A stretch of 64,000 nucleotides of DNA. Source: Rhodoferax sp. GTDB lineage: Bacteria; Pseudomonadota; Gammaproteobacteria; Burkholderiales; Burkholderiaceae_C. The DNA lies in NCBI RefSeq assembly GCF_012927445.1, contig NZ_JABBPD010000008.1, forward strand, positions 372,001 through 436,000, read 5' to 3'. Under the pieces are notes generated by a model. That model was not told where the DNA came from. It did not search any database and was given only the letters and a program-made list of their open reading frames with translations. The translations under genes were made by a program, and so were the position numbers. This document shows positions 1 to 9,783 of this stretch, piece by piece; the stretch's first letter is position 1; every line of letters starts with the position of its first letter.

Positions 1-688
1 CGAGCTTGAGTTGAAATCCGATGCGCCGTGAGAGGTCGGCCACTCGACGGGAATGGCCAGCCAGGCTGCCGCCGCGCATTTCGATCAGGGTTGAGAACAC
101 CTTGATGGAGGTAACAAAGCTGCTCTTGAGCTTTTCATTGGCGCCTAGCAGGGACTCGTTGGCGATCCTGAGCTCGGCCGTGCGCGCCTCGACCTTGGCT
201 TCCAGACTCGCGTTGAGGGTCTTGAGCTCCTCATTCTGGGAGAGGGTCAGGGCTTCGAGACGTTTTTTTTCCTGCTCCAGTGCTTGGCGCTCAAGCGCAT
301 GCCGCACGATCAGTACGATGTCGTTGTCATCCCAGGGCTTGGTGATGTAGCGGTAGATTTCTCCCCGGTTGATCGCGTCGATGATGGAGCTGATGTCCGA
401 GTAACCGGTGAGCAGCAGGCGCACCGTGTCGGGCCAGCGAACCCGCACCTGTTCAAGAAACTTGGCGCCATCCATCTCGGGCATGCGCATGTCGGAAATC
501 ACGAGATCAACAGATTCGGTTTCCAATAGCGCCAATCCGGCTTTGCCACTTTCCGCGACAAGCACCTGGTAGCCCTTGGTTCGAAACAGGCGTCGCAGGG
601 ACGACAAAATATTGGGCTCGTCGTCCACGCACAGAATCGTGGGCGCTTTTGTCTTGCGGGTGTCTGGCGCTGTGCTGGCTTCGGTCAT
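1..688 (-). CDS. Response regulator, REC domain plus start of an HD-GYP-like output domain (truncated by window edge)
   Basis: Minus-strand translation from ATG at 688: MTEASTAPDTRKTKAPTILCVDDEPNILSSLRRLF...DLVISDMRMPEMDG...LLTGYSDISSIIDAINRGEIYRYITKPWDD...; ends at the window edge with GGSLAGHSRRVADLSRRIG (HD-GYP-like). Absent from the ORF track because it is open at the edge. Confidence 0.85.
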   Translation of the reverse strand, partial: MTEASTAPDTRKTKAPTILCVDDEPNILSSLRRLFRTKGYQVLVAESGKAGLALLETESVDLVISDMRMPEMDGAKFLEQVRVRWPDTVRLLLTGYSDISSIIDAINRGEIYRYITKPWDDNDIVLIVRHALERQALEQEKKRLEALTLSQNEELKTLNASLEAKVEARTAELRIANESLLGANEKLKSSFVTSIKVFSTLIEMRGGSLAGHSRRVADLSRRIGFQLKL

Positions 689-2235
689 GCTTGACTCTCT
701 TTGTAGGCTGCTGGCGTTGCCGACTGGTTAATGGGCAGCGTGACGCGGAAGGTGCTGCCTTTGCCCATTTCAGTCTGTACGTCGATACTGCCGTGGTGCT
801 TTTGGACGATGCCATAGGACAATGACAAGCCCAAGCCGGTGCCTTTGCCCACAGGCTTGCTGGTGAAAAAAGGATCAAAAATACGCGGCAGCACTTCCTT
901 TGGGATGCCCGTACCCGTGTCGGCCACTTCAAACCAGACCTTGCCAGTCTCGACCCCCGTGCGCACGGTGATTTGGCCGCGTGCGGGGCCGATGGCGTCG
1001 GCGGCGTTGATCAGCAGGTTCATCACCACCTGGTTGATTTCTGAGGAAATGCATTGCACTTCGGGCAGAACGTCGTAGTCCTTCACGATGTCGGCTTTGT
1101 ACCTCACCTCGTTGTTGACCATATTAAGTGTCGCATCAATGCCCTGAAGCAGGTTGGTGAATTGCCAGTCCAGGCTGGCGTCCACATGCGAGAAGTCCTT
1201 GAGATTCTGCACGATTGTTCGGACCCGTACGAGACCCTCTTTGGATTCGCGCATCAGAGTCGGGATGTCCTCTTTGAGGAAACCGAGCTCAATGTCGTTT
1301 CTCAAGGTCTCAAGCGCTAACCGGGTCTGCGCATTGCCATGAGAGCTTTCCGCCTTTTCGTAAGCGTCCAACATCTGAAACAGGTCCGCGAGGTATTTTT
1401 CGAGCGTGCCGAAATTGGAGAAGATATAGCCAATCGGGTTGTTGATCTCGTGCGCGACTCCGGCGGCCAGTTGCCCGATTGAGGCCAGCTTTTCGGACTG
1501 TGCCAGATGCTCTTGTGCCATTGAGAGTTTGGCATTGAGCTCATTCAATTCTGTATTGCGGCTCAGCAGGGCGGCCTCAGCCGCCTCGCGTCGCGCAACA
1601 TCTTCCAGCAGAGCCCGATTGGTTTGCGCCAGTTCAGTGGTTCGCTTTTCAATCAATTCTTCCAGCGTACTCTGGTACTTGAGCAGGGCCTCTTCGGCAC
1701 GTTTGCGGCCGGTAATGTCTTGCAGTGTTTCAACGGCCCCGGCAATCGATCCGTCTGAATTGCGCAACGGGGTGGCCGTGAAGAGCAGCCAGCATCCGTC
1801 GTCGCCAAGATGAGGGAAAAACGCCTCGGTTTCGTAGGCGTCTGCAATGAGTTGCGATCGGTGGGCTTGGTTCGTGTACAGGCGTTCCAACTCATCGGCG
1901 GCGGACTCATCCACAATCAGGTCGGCCAGAACCGGTCGGTCGTGGTCATAGAAGACCTGACCGAGTTTGCGCTCGCCGATCATGTCCTGCGCCTTCACGC
2001 CCAGCAGATTTTCGCACGCCTTGTTGAAATGCGTCACCACATGCTGGGTGTTGATCACGAAAGTGGGTACCGGGCTGGCATCAAAAAAGCCGGCCAGACT
2101 CAGATCATCCAGGTGATGTGCTTCCATTGGGGTAGCCTGATTTGAGATGCTCAAGGATTTTTCTCCATTCTGGTGTTTAAAGCGAGACAGGCCCGTGGCA
2201 ATAGGCGGCACGAGGTTGTCTTCGTCCTTGGACAA
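685..2235 (-). CDS. PAS-domain sensor histidine kinase
   Basis: PAS region, H-box GVAHEINNPIGYI, N-box NLLINAADAI, G-boxes DTGTGIP / GKGTGLGLSLSYGIV. ATGA overlap with the downstream response regulator. Confidence 0.9.
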   Translation of the reverse strand: MSKDEDNLVPPIATGLSRFKHQNGEKSLSISNQATPMEAHHLDDLSLAGFFDASPVPTFVINTQHVVTHFNKACENLLGVKAQDMIGERKLGQVFYDHDRPVLADLIVDESAADELERLYTNQAHRSQLIADAYETEAFFPHLGDDGCWLLFTATPLRNSDGSIAGAVETLQDITGRKRAEEALLKYQSTLEELIEKRTTELAQTNRALLEDVARREAAEAALLSRNTELNELNAKLSMAQEHLAQSEKLASIGQLAAGVAHEINNPIGYIFSNFGTLEKYLADLFQMLDAYEKAESSHGNAQTRLALETLRNDIELGFLKEDIPTLMRESKEGLVRVRTIVQNLKDFSHVDASLDWQFTNLLQGIDATLNMVNNEVRYKADIVKDYDVLPEVQCISSEINQVVMNLLINAADAIGPARGQITVRTGVETGKVWFEVADTGTGIPKEVLPRIFDPFFTSKPVGKGTGLGLSLSYGIVQKHHGSIDVQTEMGKGSTFRVTLPINQSATPAAYKESQA

Positions 2236-2279
2236 ATCCAGTGAGGGTGTTCATGACGATTCAGCCGTTCGGTAGCGGG

Positions 2280-5200
2280 TCATGAAGCCCGTCCGGTCGG
2301 GGTTAATGTCACGAGTATTCCCCGGGATCGCGAGTTCGCGCCCATCGTGTTCCACTTGACAAGGTAGCCGGCGCGATCAATCCGTAGTTCACAGGGCACC
2401 CCTTCAACGGCACCGGCAATGGCTGTATCGAGCGCAGGCAGGGCATCGGCCAGTTTTGCGCCCAAGAGGGGGCCAGTCTGGACGAACAGCTGCTCTGCGG
2501 CGGTATTGACGAAAGCCATCAGACCTTCGTCGTCCACGCCAATGACCGGCAGCGGCATGTACTGCATGGCTTCACGCGCGATCGCCAGGCTGGATTCGTC
2601 GCGTTCGATCTGGTGGCGTGTCTTTTGCAAAACGTCACCGAGTTGCCGGTTGGCGGCGACCAGTTCCTGGTTTGTGCTGCGGATTTTGATGTCGAGCTGT
2701 CGGTTATCTTCCAGCAGTTCCTTGTGTTCAAAAGCCTTGTGGATGTGTTCGCGAAGCTGCCCGTCCTCCCATGGTTTGGTGAGAAAGCGGTAGACGGCCC
2801 CTTCGTTGATGGCATCGGTGACGAATTTCAATTCGGTATACCCCGACAGGACGATACGGATGGTGTCGGGGTAGTTGACCTTGGCCGCGCGCAGAAACTC
2901 CACGCCGGTCATGCCGGGCATGCGCTGGTCGGAGATGATGACGTCGACTTTGTGCGTGGACAACACCTCCAGACCCTCCGACCCGCTGTTGGCGGTCAGG
3001 ATGATGTGACCATCCGGCCTGAACAGGCGTTTGAGCGAGGCCAAAATACTGGGTTCGTCATCAACCAACAGCAAGGTCCGTTGCGGTTTTTTGAGCCGCA
3101 GCAGATGGGGCGGTAGCTGCCGACCTTCGGCAAAGAGCTCTTCAATGGCCTGGGCGGAAACAGGTCGGGAAAAGAAATAACCCTGAATTTCGTCACAGAT
3201 ATGCGTGCGCAGGATCTCACACTGGGCTTCGGTCTCCACGCCCTCGGCGATCACCTTCAGACCCAGGCCATGGGCCATGGAGACGATCACCTTGACAAGC
3301 ACGTTGTCGCTCTGGCTGGTGGCTATTTCACGCACAAAGGACTGGTCAATCTTGACCTTGTCAAAGGGGAAGCGTTTGAGGTAACTCAGCGATGAGTAAC
3401 CCGTGCCAAAGTCGTCGAGCGCGAGTTTTACGCCCAGTTCCTTGAGTTTCATGAGCATGGCCTCGCTTCGGTGAATATCCTCCATCAGTGCCCCCTCGGT
3501 TACTTCGAGGTAAATAAGCGCAGGATCGATTCGCGCCTCAGCGAGGACATTCTCTACTTGTTCAATCAAATCGGCATCACGAAACTGAAGGGGTGAAACG
3601 TTGATCGCCACAGGCGGCACCTTCATGCCCTTGTCCAGCCAGGTGCGAATATCGCTACAAGCCCGCCGTAATACCCATTCGCCAATGCCCTTGATCAGCC
3701 CCGATTTTTCGGCCAATGGAATGAATTGGACCGGCGAGACAGAACCCAATTCGGGGTGCTGCCAGCGCAACAGCGCTTCCAGACCGCTGATTTGTCCGGT
3801 CTGCAGGTCGACCAGCGGTTGGTAGACCAGTTGCAGTTGATTCAACGCGGCCGCATTGCGCAAGGCCTGGGTCATGTGGTTGCGGTCGGCCGCTTCCTGG
3901 TACATGTCGTCGCTATAGACCTCGAAGGTGTTGCGCCCATTGGCCTTGGCGCGGTGCATGGCTATTTCCACCGCCTTGAATAGCGAGTCAAAGTCGCGGC
4001 CGTTGTCGGGGTAACTGGCGATACCGATGGAGACGGTCACGGTCAACTCGTGATCGCCCATTTGACAGGGTTGTGCCAGCTTTTTTAACAGTTCGGTGGC
4101 CAGCTGCGCAGCATCGGCCGAAGCGGTGCCGGGTAGCACCAGGACAAATTCCTTGCCGCTTGAGCGTGCCACCGTATCCTGGGCACTTACCGTGGCACAT
4201 AGCCGTTTGGCCACTTCCATCAGCAACTCGTCGCCGACGTGGTGTCCCAGGGTGTCGGTGATCCGCTTGAAATGGTCGATGCCCAGCAGCATCATGCTCA
4301 GGGTTTCGCTGTCGCGGTGCACCGCGCTGATCGATTGCGCGGTACGGTCCTTGAGCAGCGCGCGGTTAGGGAGGCCAGTGAGGTGGTCGAAATGGGACAG
4401 CCACTGGATGCGGCTTTCTGCGAGCTTGGCATCGCTCAAGTCATTGAAATTACCGAGGTAGTGCGTGATCTGCCCTTGCTCGTCGCGCATCGCTGAAATG
4501 GCCAGCCACGCCGAGTATTCAGTGCCGTCTTTGCGGCAATCCCGGATTTCACCGGCCCAGTAATCCTGGATCTTGATGGCCTTCCACATGGCACGGTAGA
4601 ACGCCGGGCTGTGCTGCCCGGAAGACAAGAGGCGCGTGTTCTGGCCTAACAGTTCCGCCTCGGTGTAGCCGCTGATCGTGGTAAAGGCCTTGTTGACCAT
4701 GACGATATTGCCCTGGGCATCTGAAATTGTGATGCCTTCGCGGCCCTGGGCGAAGACCTGCGCGGCGAGTTTGATTTGCGTTTGTTGCGCTTTGATCAAG
4801 TCTTCATCCTGTTTGCGCACGCTGATATCGGTTTGCGTGCCAATCATTCGCAAGGGTGTGCCGTCTTCGCTGCGGCTGACCACCATGCCGCGATCGAGGA
4901 TCCACAGATAGCCCCCGTCCTTGCACAAGACCCGGTGTTCGCGGAGGTAAATTGCGGTCTTGCCGTCGAGATGCGCATGCAATGAAGTGTGGGCGTCGGC
5001 CCGGTCCTCTGGATGAATGCGCTTTTCCCACTCCTGCGGATCATTCCCAATTTCGTCTTCGGCAAAGCCGAGCATGGCCTTCCCGAGCCGGGTGAAAAAC
5101 ACCGTGCCGTTGGCAATGTCCCAATCCCAAAGGCCATCCCCGGACCCTTCAATGGCAAATTTCCAGCGAAATTCGCTTTCCTTCAAGTCCTTTTCCCGGT

Positions 5201-6287
5201 GCGCCAAAGTTGCAATGAGCCGATTGAATCCTCCGATCAACAGGCCAATTTCATCCTGCTTGCTTATCGGCAAGGGCTGCAAGGGCTGGTTTGCTACCGG
5301 CAGGGTTGCCAGCGTATTCATGGCCGCCAGCAGCGGTGAGAGTTGGCGCCGTAACAGCCACCAGGTCAGGCTACCCGCCAGCAGGGTGAGGAGAATAGTG
5401 GCCCCCAGCATGCGCTGCTGCATGGCTCGAATCGGGGAAAAAGCTTCCGTGGTCGGTAGCCCGATACCCATAAACCAGCCTGCCAAGGGGATGCTTTTGG
5501 CCGCAGCCAGTTCTTCTTCGCCACGGAAATTAACAAGAATGCCATAGCCTTCGTAGCCTTGGGCGAACTTGTCGTGCAGCGGGTTGATGCCGGGGGCGGG
5601 GAGCGGTCGCATGATGCGGCTTGTGTCGGAACTGGTCACGAACAGGTTGTGTTGCGGCGCTGCCAACAGATAGGCGCCAGTCTTCCCATAACTGTGGTTG
5701 GTGATCTTTTCCAGAAAATTGGGTGCACCCAGGTTGGTGACCCCCGCCAAGGCCCCGATAACCTTGCCTTGCGCATCGCGAATAGGTGCGGCCATGACGA
5801 CAACTGGTGACAGCAGCTTTTTGCCCATGACCGGTCGACCGATGCTTGTCTTTCCTTCGTTGAGCGCGGCAGCAATGAAATCTCTGTCCAGGTAATTGAC
5901 GCCGAGCCGTTCTGCCGAGCGTGGAATAGAAGCCGTTGCCACGCCATCAAGCCGGGTGACGAAGATGCCTCCATTAAACAGGCGCTGAAAAATAGACAAC
6001 TGTTCCAGATAGGTCTGCAAGGCCGCCGTCTTGTTCAGCATGGCCGGGTCAACGTTGGCTGCAACTTTTTCCAGTGCGCTCAAGCGTTCGTCCAACTCGT
6101 CATTGATCCCTGCTGCGATCAGCGACACGGTCGAAAATTGCTGTTCACCCAATAGGCGCTGCATATCTTCCCGCAGCATGCGACTGGCGTAGAACGACAG
6201 GGACCAAATTCCGACGAGAAAAATCGTCAGCGTGAAGAGGGTCACTTTTGTTTTTAGCGACAGGCACTGAAAGAAGCGAAAGTTCAT
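2280..6287 (-). CDS. Multidomain signalling protein: Cache/HAMP - PAS - PAS - degenerate GGDEF (SGKEF) - EAL - REC - PAS
   Basis: N-terminal TM plus extracellular sensor; two PAS/PAC blocks; SGKEF in the GGDEF position; EAL motifs GLEALLRW, EVTEGALM, DDFGTGYSSL; then REC (LLVDDEPSILASLKRLF...IISDQRMPGMTG). Start chosen at MNFRFFQCLSLK; the ORF track extends to 6353. Confidence 0.85.
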   Translation of the reverse strand: MNFRFFQCLSLKTKVTLFTLTIFLVGIWSLSFYASRMLREDMQRLLGEQQFSTVSLIAAGINDELDERLSALEKVAANVDPAMLNKTAALQTYLEQLSIFQRLFNGGIFVTRLDGVATASIPRSAERLGVNYLDRDFIAAALNEGKTSIGRPVMGKKLLSPVVVMAAPIRDAQGKVIGALAGVTNLGAPNFLEKITNHSYGKTGAYLLAAPQHNLFVTSSDTSRIMRPLPAPGINPLHDKFAQGYEGYGILVNFRGEEELAAAKSIPLAGWFMGIGLPTTEAFSPIRAMQQRMLGATILLTLLAGSLTWWLLRRQLSPLLAAMNTLATLPVANQPLQPLPISKQDEIGLLIGGFNRLIATLAHREKDLKESEFRWKFAIEGSGDGLWDWDIANGTVFFTRLGKAMLGFAEDEIGNDPQEWEKRIHPEDRADAHTSLHAHLDGKTAIYLREHRVLCKDGGYLWILDRGMVVSRSEDGTPLRMIGTQTDISVRKQDEDLIKAQQTQIKLAAQVFAQGREGITISDAQGNIVMVNKAFTTISGYTEAELLGQNTRLLSSGQHSPAFYRAMWKAIKIQDYWAGEIRDCRKDGTEYSAWLAISAMRDEQGQITHYLGNFNDLSDAKLAESRIQWLSHFDHLTGLPNRALLKDRTAQSISAVHRDSETLSMMLLGIDHFKRITDTLGHHVGDELLMEVAKRLCATVSAQDTVARSSGKEFVLVLPGTASADAAQLATELLKKLAQPCQMGDHELTVTVSIGIASYPDNGRDFDSLFKAVEIAMHRAKANGRNTFEVYSDDMYQEAADRNHMTQALRNAAALNQLQLVYQPLVDLQTGQISGLEALLRWQHPELGSVSPVQFIPLAEKSGLIKGIGEWVLRRACSDIRTWLDKGMKVPPVAINVSPLQFRDADLIEQVENVLAEARIDPALIYLEVTEGALMEDIHRSEAMLMKLKELGVKLALDDFGTGYSSLSYLKRFPFDKVKIDQSFVREIATSQSDNVLVKVIVSMAHGLGLKVIAEGVETEAQCEILRTHICDEIQGYFFSRPVSAQAIEELFAEGRQLPPHLLRLKKPQRTLLLVDDEPSILASLKRLFRPDGHIILTANSGSEGLEVLSTHKVDVIISDQRMPGMTGVEFLRAAKVNYPDTIRIVLSGYTELKFVTDAINEGAVYRFLTKPWEDGQLREHIHKAFEHKELLEDNRQLDIKIRSTNQELVAANRQLGDVLQKTRHQIERDESSLAIAREAMQYMPLPVIGVDDEGLMAFVNTAAEQLFVQTGPLLGAKLADALPALDTAIAGAVEGVPCELRIDRAGYLVKWNTMGANSRSRGILVTLTPTGRAS

Positions 6288-6509
6288 ACAGGTTTCAACG
6301 TCAATTGGGCTTCTAAAGGGGCCGGAGCTTTTTATTGATTTATGAAACGGCAAGAGGTGCCGCGGCGGTGCAGGTCCACTGAATCAGATTTTTTTGAACT
6401 GGCTTCGCGTGCCTGCTAGCGTGCGGTCTTCAATGGACGCATGGTGCTGCGTCAATATACATCGCTGAATAATATTCTTGCTGGCTGTCTATGACATTAC
6501 GCAACAAAA

Positions 6510-7988
6510 CTAGTCCAACCAAGCCCCTGTTGGTGCTTGTCGGGCCAGTGATCCGGCCACCAAGGGGGTGTCAATGTGCCAGTGCTCGGCAGCCAGGCCA
6601 TGCTGGTAGACCGCCTGGCTGGCGGCGGTGAAGGCGGCCAGCCCCTCCGCCAAGCGGGCCCCGACCATGCCGGCCAGCACATCGCCGGTGCCGGCTGTGG
6701 CTAATCGGGCATTGCCGGTGGGGTTGATGACCGGTGTTTGACCGGGCGCGGCAATGACGGTGCCCGAGCCTTTGAGCACCACAGTGCAGTCAAAGCGCTG
6801 CGCCAGTTGCTGGGCGGCTGCCAACCGGTCGTGTTGCACCTCAGCCGCGGTGCGGCCCAGCAAGCGGGCGGCTTCCAGGGGATGGGGTGTCAGTACCGTG
6901 GCCGCAAGACGCTTGCCGCGGGTCAGCAGCAGGGTTTCGAGTTGGCTGTCATTTGCTATTGAGTTGATAGCATCAGCATCAATTACAACGGCGGCTGAAG
7001 TCGCTAATATCCTGGCCAGCGGGCCGCGGATGGCGTCTCCGCCGCCACAGCCGCAGACCACCGTCATGGCCTTGAAATCCAGCCTATCGATCGGTCGGAA
7101 CATCAGTTCGGGCTGGCTTAGGTCGACCTTCAGGCTGCCGCCATCCAGCAGTCCCACAAAGACCCGGCCCGCGCCCGCATACAGGGCGGCAGAGGCCGCC
7201 AGCAGGGCCGCACCCGTCATGCCCTCGGCACCGCCCACCACCGCGACATCGCCGAAACTTCCTTTGTGCGAGGCGTGGCGCCGTGCCACCGCGTCTGGCG
7301 CGCCCGCCAACCAGGCCGTGGGCGTGGCGATTGGCCGAGCCACTGATGGGTTGTGCCCCGTATCCAGCTCGTCCAGCCAGACGGTGCCTGCGGCGTCGCG
7401 TCCATGGGCGGTAAACAAACCGGGTTTGAGAGTGAGCAGACTCAAGGTGTGCCGGGCTGTGACGCTGTGCTGCGCCATCGCGCCGGTGTCGGACTGTAGT
7501 CCGGTGGGTATATCCACGGCCAGCACGGGGGCGGGGCCCGCATTCATCAGGTTGATCCAGTGCGCCATGCGGCCTTCTGGCGCTCGATGGTCGCTACCGA
7601 TGCCCAGCAGGGCATCGATGCACAAGTCGTAGTCTTGCGGCGGCGTATCAGTGAAGCTGACCCCGGCCTCGACCGCACGGCCATAGGATGTGGCAGCGTC
7701 CTTGGGCGCTTTGCCGGGGCTGCCCAGCCAGGTCACCACGGGTGATTTTCCCCAGTGCTGCAGGTGCAGGGCGGCTTCCAGTCCATCGCCACCGTTGTTG
7801 CCGGGGCCGCACGCTATCCAGATGCGTCGGGCGTGGGGTGCGATTGCCAGGGCCAGTTGCGCCACCGCCAGGCCGGCGCGTTGCATCAAGGTATGGGGTG
7901 GCAGGGCCGCTTGAGCGGCGTGTTCGATACGGCGGGTGGCGTCAACGCTGTACAAGGCATGGCGTGCGCGGAAGTCAATTTTCAGCAT
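6510..7988 (-). CDS. nnr: Bifunctional NAD(P)H-hydrate epimerase / ADP-dependent dehydratase
   Basis: YjeF_N (CGPGNNGGDGLEAALHLQHWG) and YjeF_C / carbohydrate kinase (GTGDVLAGMVGARLAEG, VIDADAIN). ATG at 7988 chosen because the longer ORF overlaps the neighbouring MBL gene. Confidence 0.9.
   Translation of the reverse strand: MLKIDFRARHALYSVDATRRIEHAAQAALPPHTLMQRAGLAVAQLALAIAPHARRIWIACGPGNNGGDGLEAALHLQHWGKSPVVTWLGSPGKAPKDAATSYGRAVEAGVSFTDTPPQDYDLCIDALLGIGSDHRAPEGRMAHWINLMNAGPAPVLAVDIPTGLQSDTGAMAQHSVTARHTLSLLTLKPGLFTAHGRDAAGTVWLDELDTGHNPSVARPIATPTAWLAGAPDAVARRHASHKGSFGDVAVVGGAEGMTGAALLAASAALYAGAGRVFVGLLDGGSLKVDLSQPELMFRPIDRLDFKAMTVVCGCGGGDAIRGPLARILATSAAVVIDADAINSIANDSQLETLLLTRGKRLAATVLTPHPLEAARLLGRTAAEVQHDRLAAAQQLAQRFDCTVVLKGSGTVIAAPGQTPVINPTGNARLATAGTGDVLAGMVGARLAEGLAAFTAASQAVYQHGLAAEHWHIDTPLVAGSLARQAPTGAWLD
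6951..7005 (+). repeat. Possible dispersed repeat copy R9, inside nnr (antisense)
   Basis: TTTGCTATTGAGTTGATAGC-N16-ACGGCGGCTGAAG; spacing matches, but it overlaps the conserved VIDADAIN codons. Confidence 0.4.
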
Positions 7989-7992
7989 GGCG

Positions 7993-8880
7993 CTAAAACT
8001 CGTAGGTTTCACCCTCGCGGGCCAGCCGATAGACCGGACCACCCGCTTCGGGTGGGTTGTCAGCGAGCACTTGCCGGAAAACTTCATCGAGCGCGTCATC
8101 GCTGCGGGTGGGTTCGTGGTGCGTACAAAACAGCAGCTTGGCCCCGGCGTCTTTGGCGTACTTGATGCTGGAGTTGAAAGTGCCGTGCCCCCAGCCCTTT
8201 TTGGCCGGGTATTCCTGCTCGGTGTAGGAGCAGTCTGCAATCAACACATCCACCCCGCGCATGGCACGCAGGATGCTGTCGGCTTTTTCGTCGACGAAGG
8301 TTTGATACTCGGCATAGCCGTCATCTTCCGGCTCATAAATGTTCATCGGGGGCTCATGGTCACCGGTAAAGAAGACGGATTTGCCATTGGCTTCAATCCG
8401 GTAGCCGAAGTCGATGACGGGATGGTTCATTAGGTAGGGGGTGACCGTCGCGGAGCCAATCTGGATGCTTTGTTCCGGCGCGAGCGTGACATATTCAATG
8501 CGGCCCTTCATCTCGGCCTCGCGCACCGGAAAATAGCTGTACTGCAGTTGCACCGACATGATGTGCTCCACGCCTTTGCCCGATACCGGGTCAAACGCAC
8601 CATGCAGTCGCAGCAGGTTGCCAGGAATGAAGTTGGGGATGAAAAACGGCAAACCCTGAATGTGGTCCCAGTGCGAGTGGGTGATGAGCACATTGGCCGT
8701 TACCGGCAACTCCGCCAGCAAGGTCTGGGACAGAGGGAAGATGCCGGTGCCTGCATCAATAATGATCAGCTCATTGTTGTCGGTGCGTATCTCTATGCAG
8801 GTGGTGTTGCCGCCATAGCGCACGGTGTTCGGGCCGGGTGATGCAATGGAACCGCGGACACCCCAAAATCTGACTTTCAT
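7993..8880 (-). CDS. MBL-fold metallohydrolase
   Basis: MKVRFWGVRGSIASPGPNTVRYGGNTTCIEI; THSHWDHIQGLPFF metal-binding motif. Confidence 0.85.
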   Translation of the reverse strand: MKVRFWGVRGSIASPGPNTVRYGGNTTCIEIRTDNNELIIIDAGTGIFPLSQTLLAELPVTANVLITHSHWDHIQGLPFFIPNFIPGNLLRLHGAFDPVSGKGVEHIMSVQLQYSYFPVREAEMKGRIEYVTLAPEQSIQIGSATVTPYLMNHPVIDFGYRIEANGKSVFFTGDHEPPMNIYEPEDDGYAEYQTFVDEKADSILRAMRGVDVLIADCSYTEQEYPAKKGWGHGTFNSSIKYAKDAGAKLLFCTHHEPTRSDDALDEVFRQVLADNPPEAGGPVYRLAREGETYEF

Positions 8881-8889
8881 GCCATCCCC

Positions 8890-9732
8890 TCAAATTTTCG
8901 AAAAAATCTTGGCTTCCTCGAACAGGGGCGCCAAGTCTCCCAACGACACGATGATTTCGTCCAGCGTGCCTCCCAGCCGTTTGGCAATGGGGGCGGGGAG
9001 TTCATCAATCCAGGGATTCCCCCCAAACCCGAAGGCCAGCTTTTTACTGATCTGGTTGGCGGCAAAGACACACGCAATCATGGGGGTGTCCTTGAGTTCC
9101 GGTCCGTACTGGCAACGAATGGTCTCCACCAAGTCAGCGGGAAAGCGCCATTTTTCCACCAGCATTGCACCCACCACGGCATGGTCGGCACCGATGACCT
9201 CGCGCAGTGCCAGATGCAGAGAGGTTTCATTCCATTGGCTGATTTCCAGCGCTTTGCGAAATTCCTGCGGCATGAACTGGGCAAACACTACTTTGCCGAA
9301 GTCGTGCAACAGGCCGGCAATAAAGCAGTCCATCGGGTCGGCGCCATCCACCCGCAGCGCCAACTGCTTGGCGATGCCCGCGGTGGCCAGCGAGTGAATC
9401 AGGTACTGTTGACCGTCAAAACCGGCCGCATTGTGTGCCGGCAAGATGCCGATGGCGGCAATGCTCAAGGCCAGGTTTTTGATGGTGTTGAAGCCCAGAT
9501 ACACCACCGCGTGGTTGATCGACGTGATCTGCTTGGGCAGGCTGTAGTAGGCGGAATTAACGACCCGCAGCACCTTGACCGTGACCACCGGGTCTTTGTC
9601 AATCACCTGCACCAGGTCCTTGGGCGAGCAATTGACGTCGCGGGTCAGCTCCAGAATTTTTTGGACACTTTTTGGAAACGCGGGCATGCCATCCACCGCA
9701 GCGGCCAGTTTTTGGGAGAGTTCAGGGCTCAT
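8890..9732 (-). CDS. HDOD-domain signalling protein
   Basis: LPAFPKSVQKILELTRD...LVQVIDKDPVVTVKVLRVVNSAYYSLPKQITSINHAVVYLG...GLLHDFGKVVF typical of HDOD. Confidence 0.88.
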   Translation of the reverse strand: MSPELSQKLAAAVDGMPAFPKSVQKILELTRDVNCSPKDLVQVIDKDPVVTVKVLRVVNSAYYSLPKQITSINHAVVYLGFNTIKNLALSIAAIGILPAHNAAGFDGQQYLIHSLATAGIAKQLALRVDGADPMDCFIAGLLHDFGKVVFAQFMPQEFRKALEISQWNETSLHLALREVIGADHAVVGAMLVEKWRFPADLVETIRCQYGPELKDTPMIACVFAANQISKKLAFGFGGNPWIDELPAPIAKRLGGTLDEIIVSLGDLAPLFEEAKIFSKI

Positions 9733-9783
9733 AATTTGAATTGTCTGTCAACACTCTATTGTGTCAACTTAAAAAGCACGACA

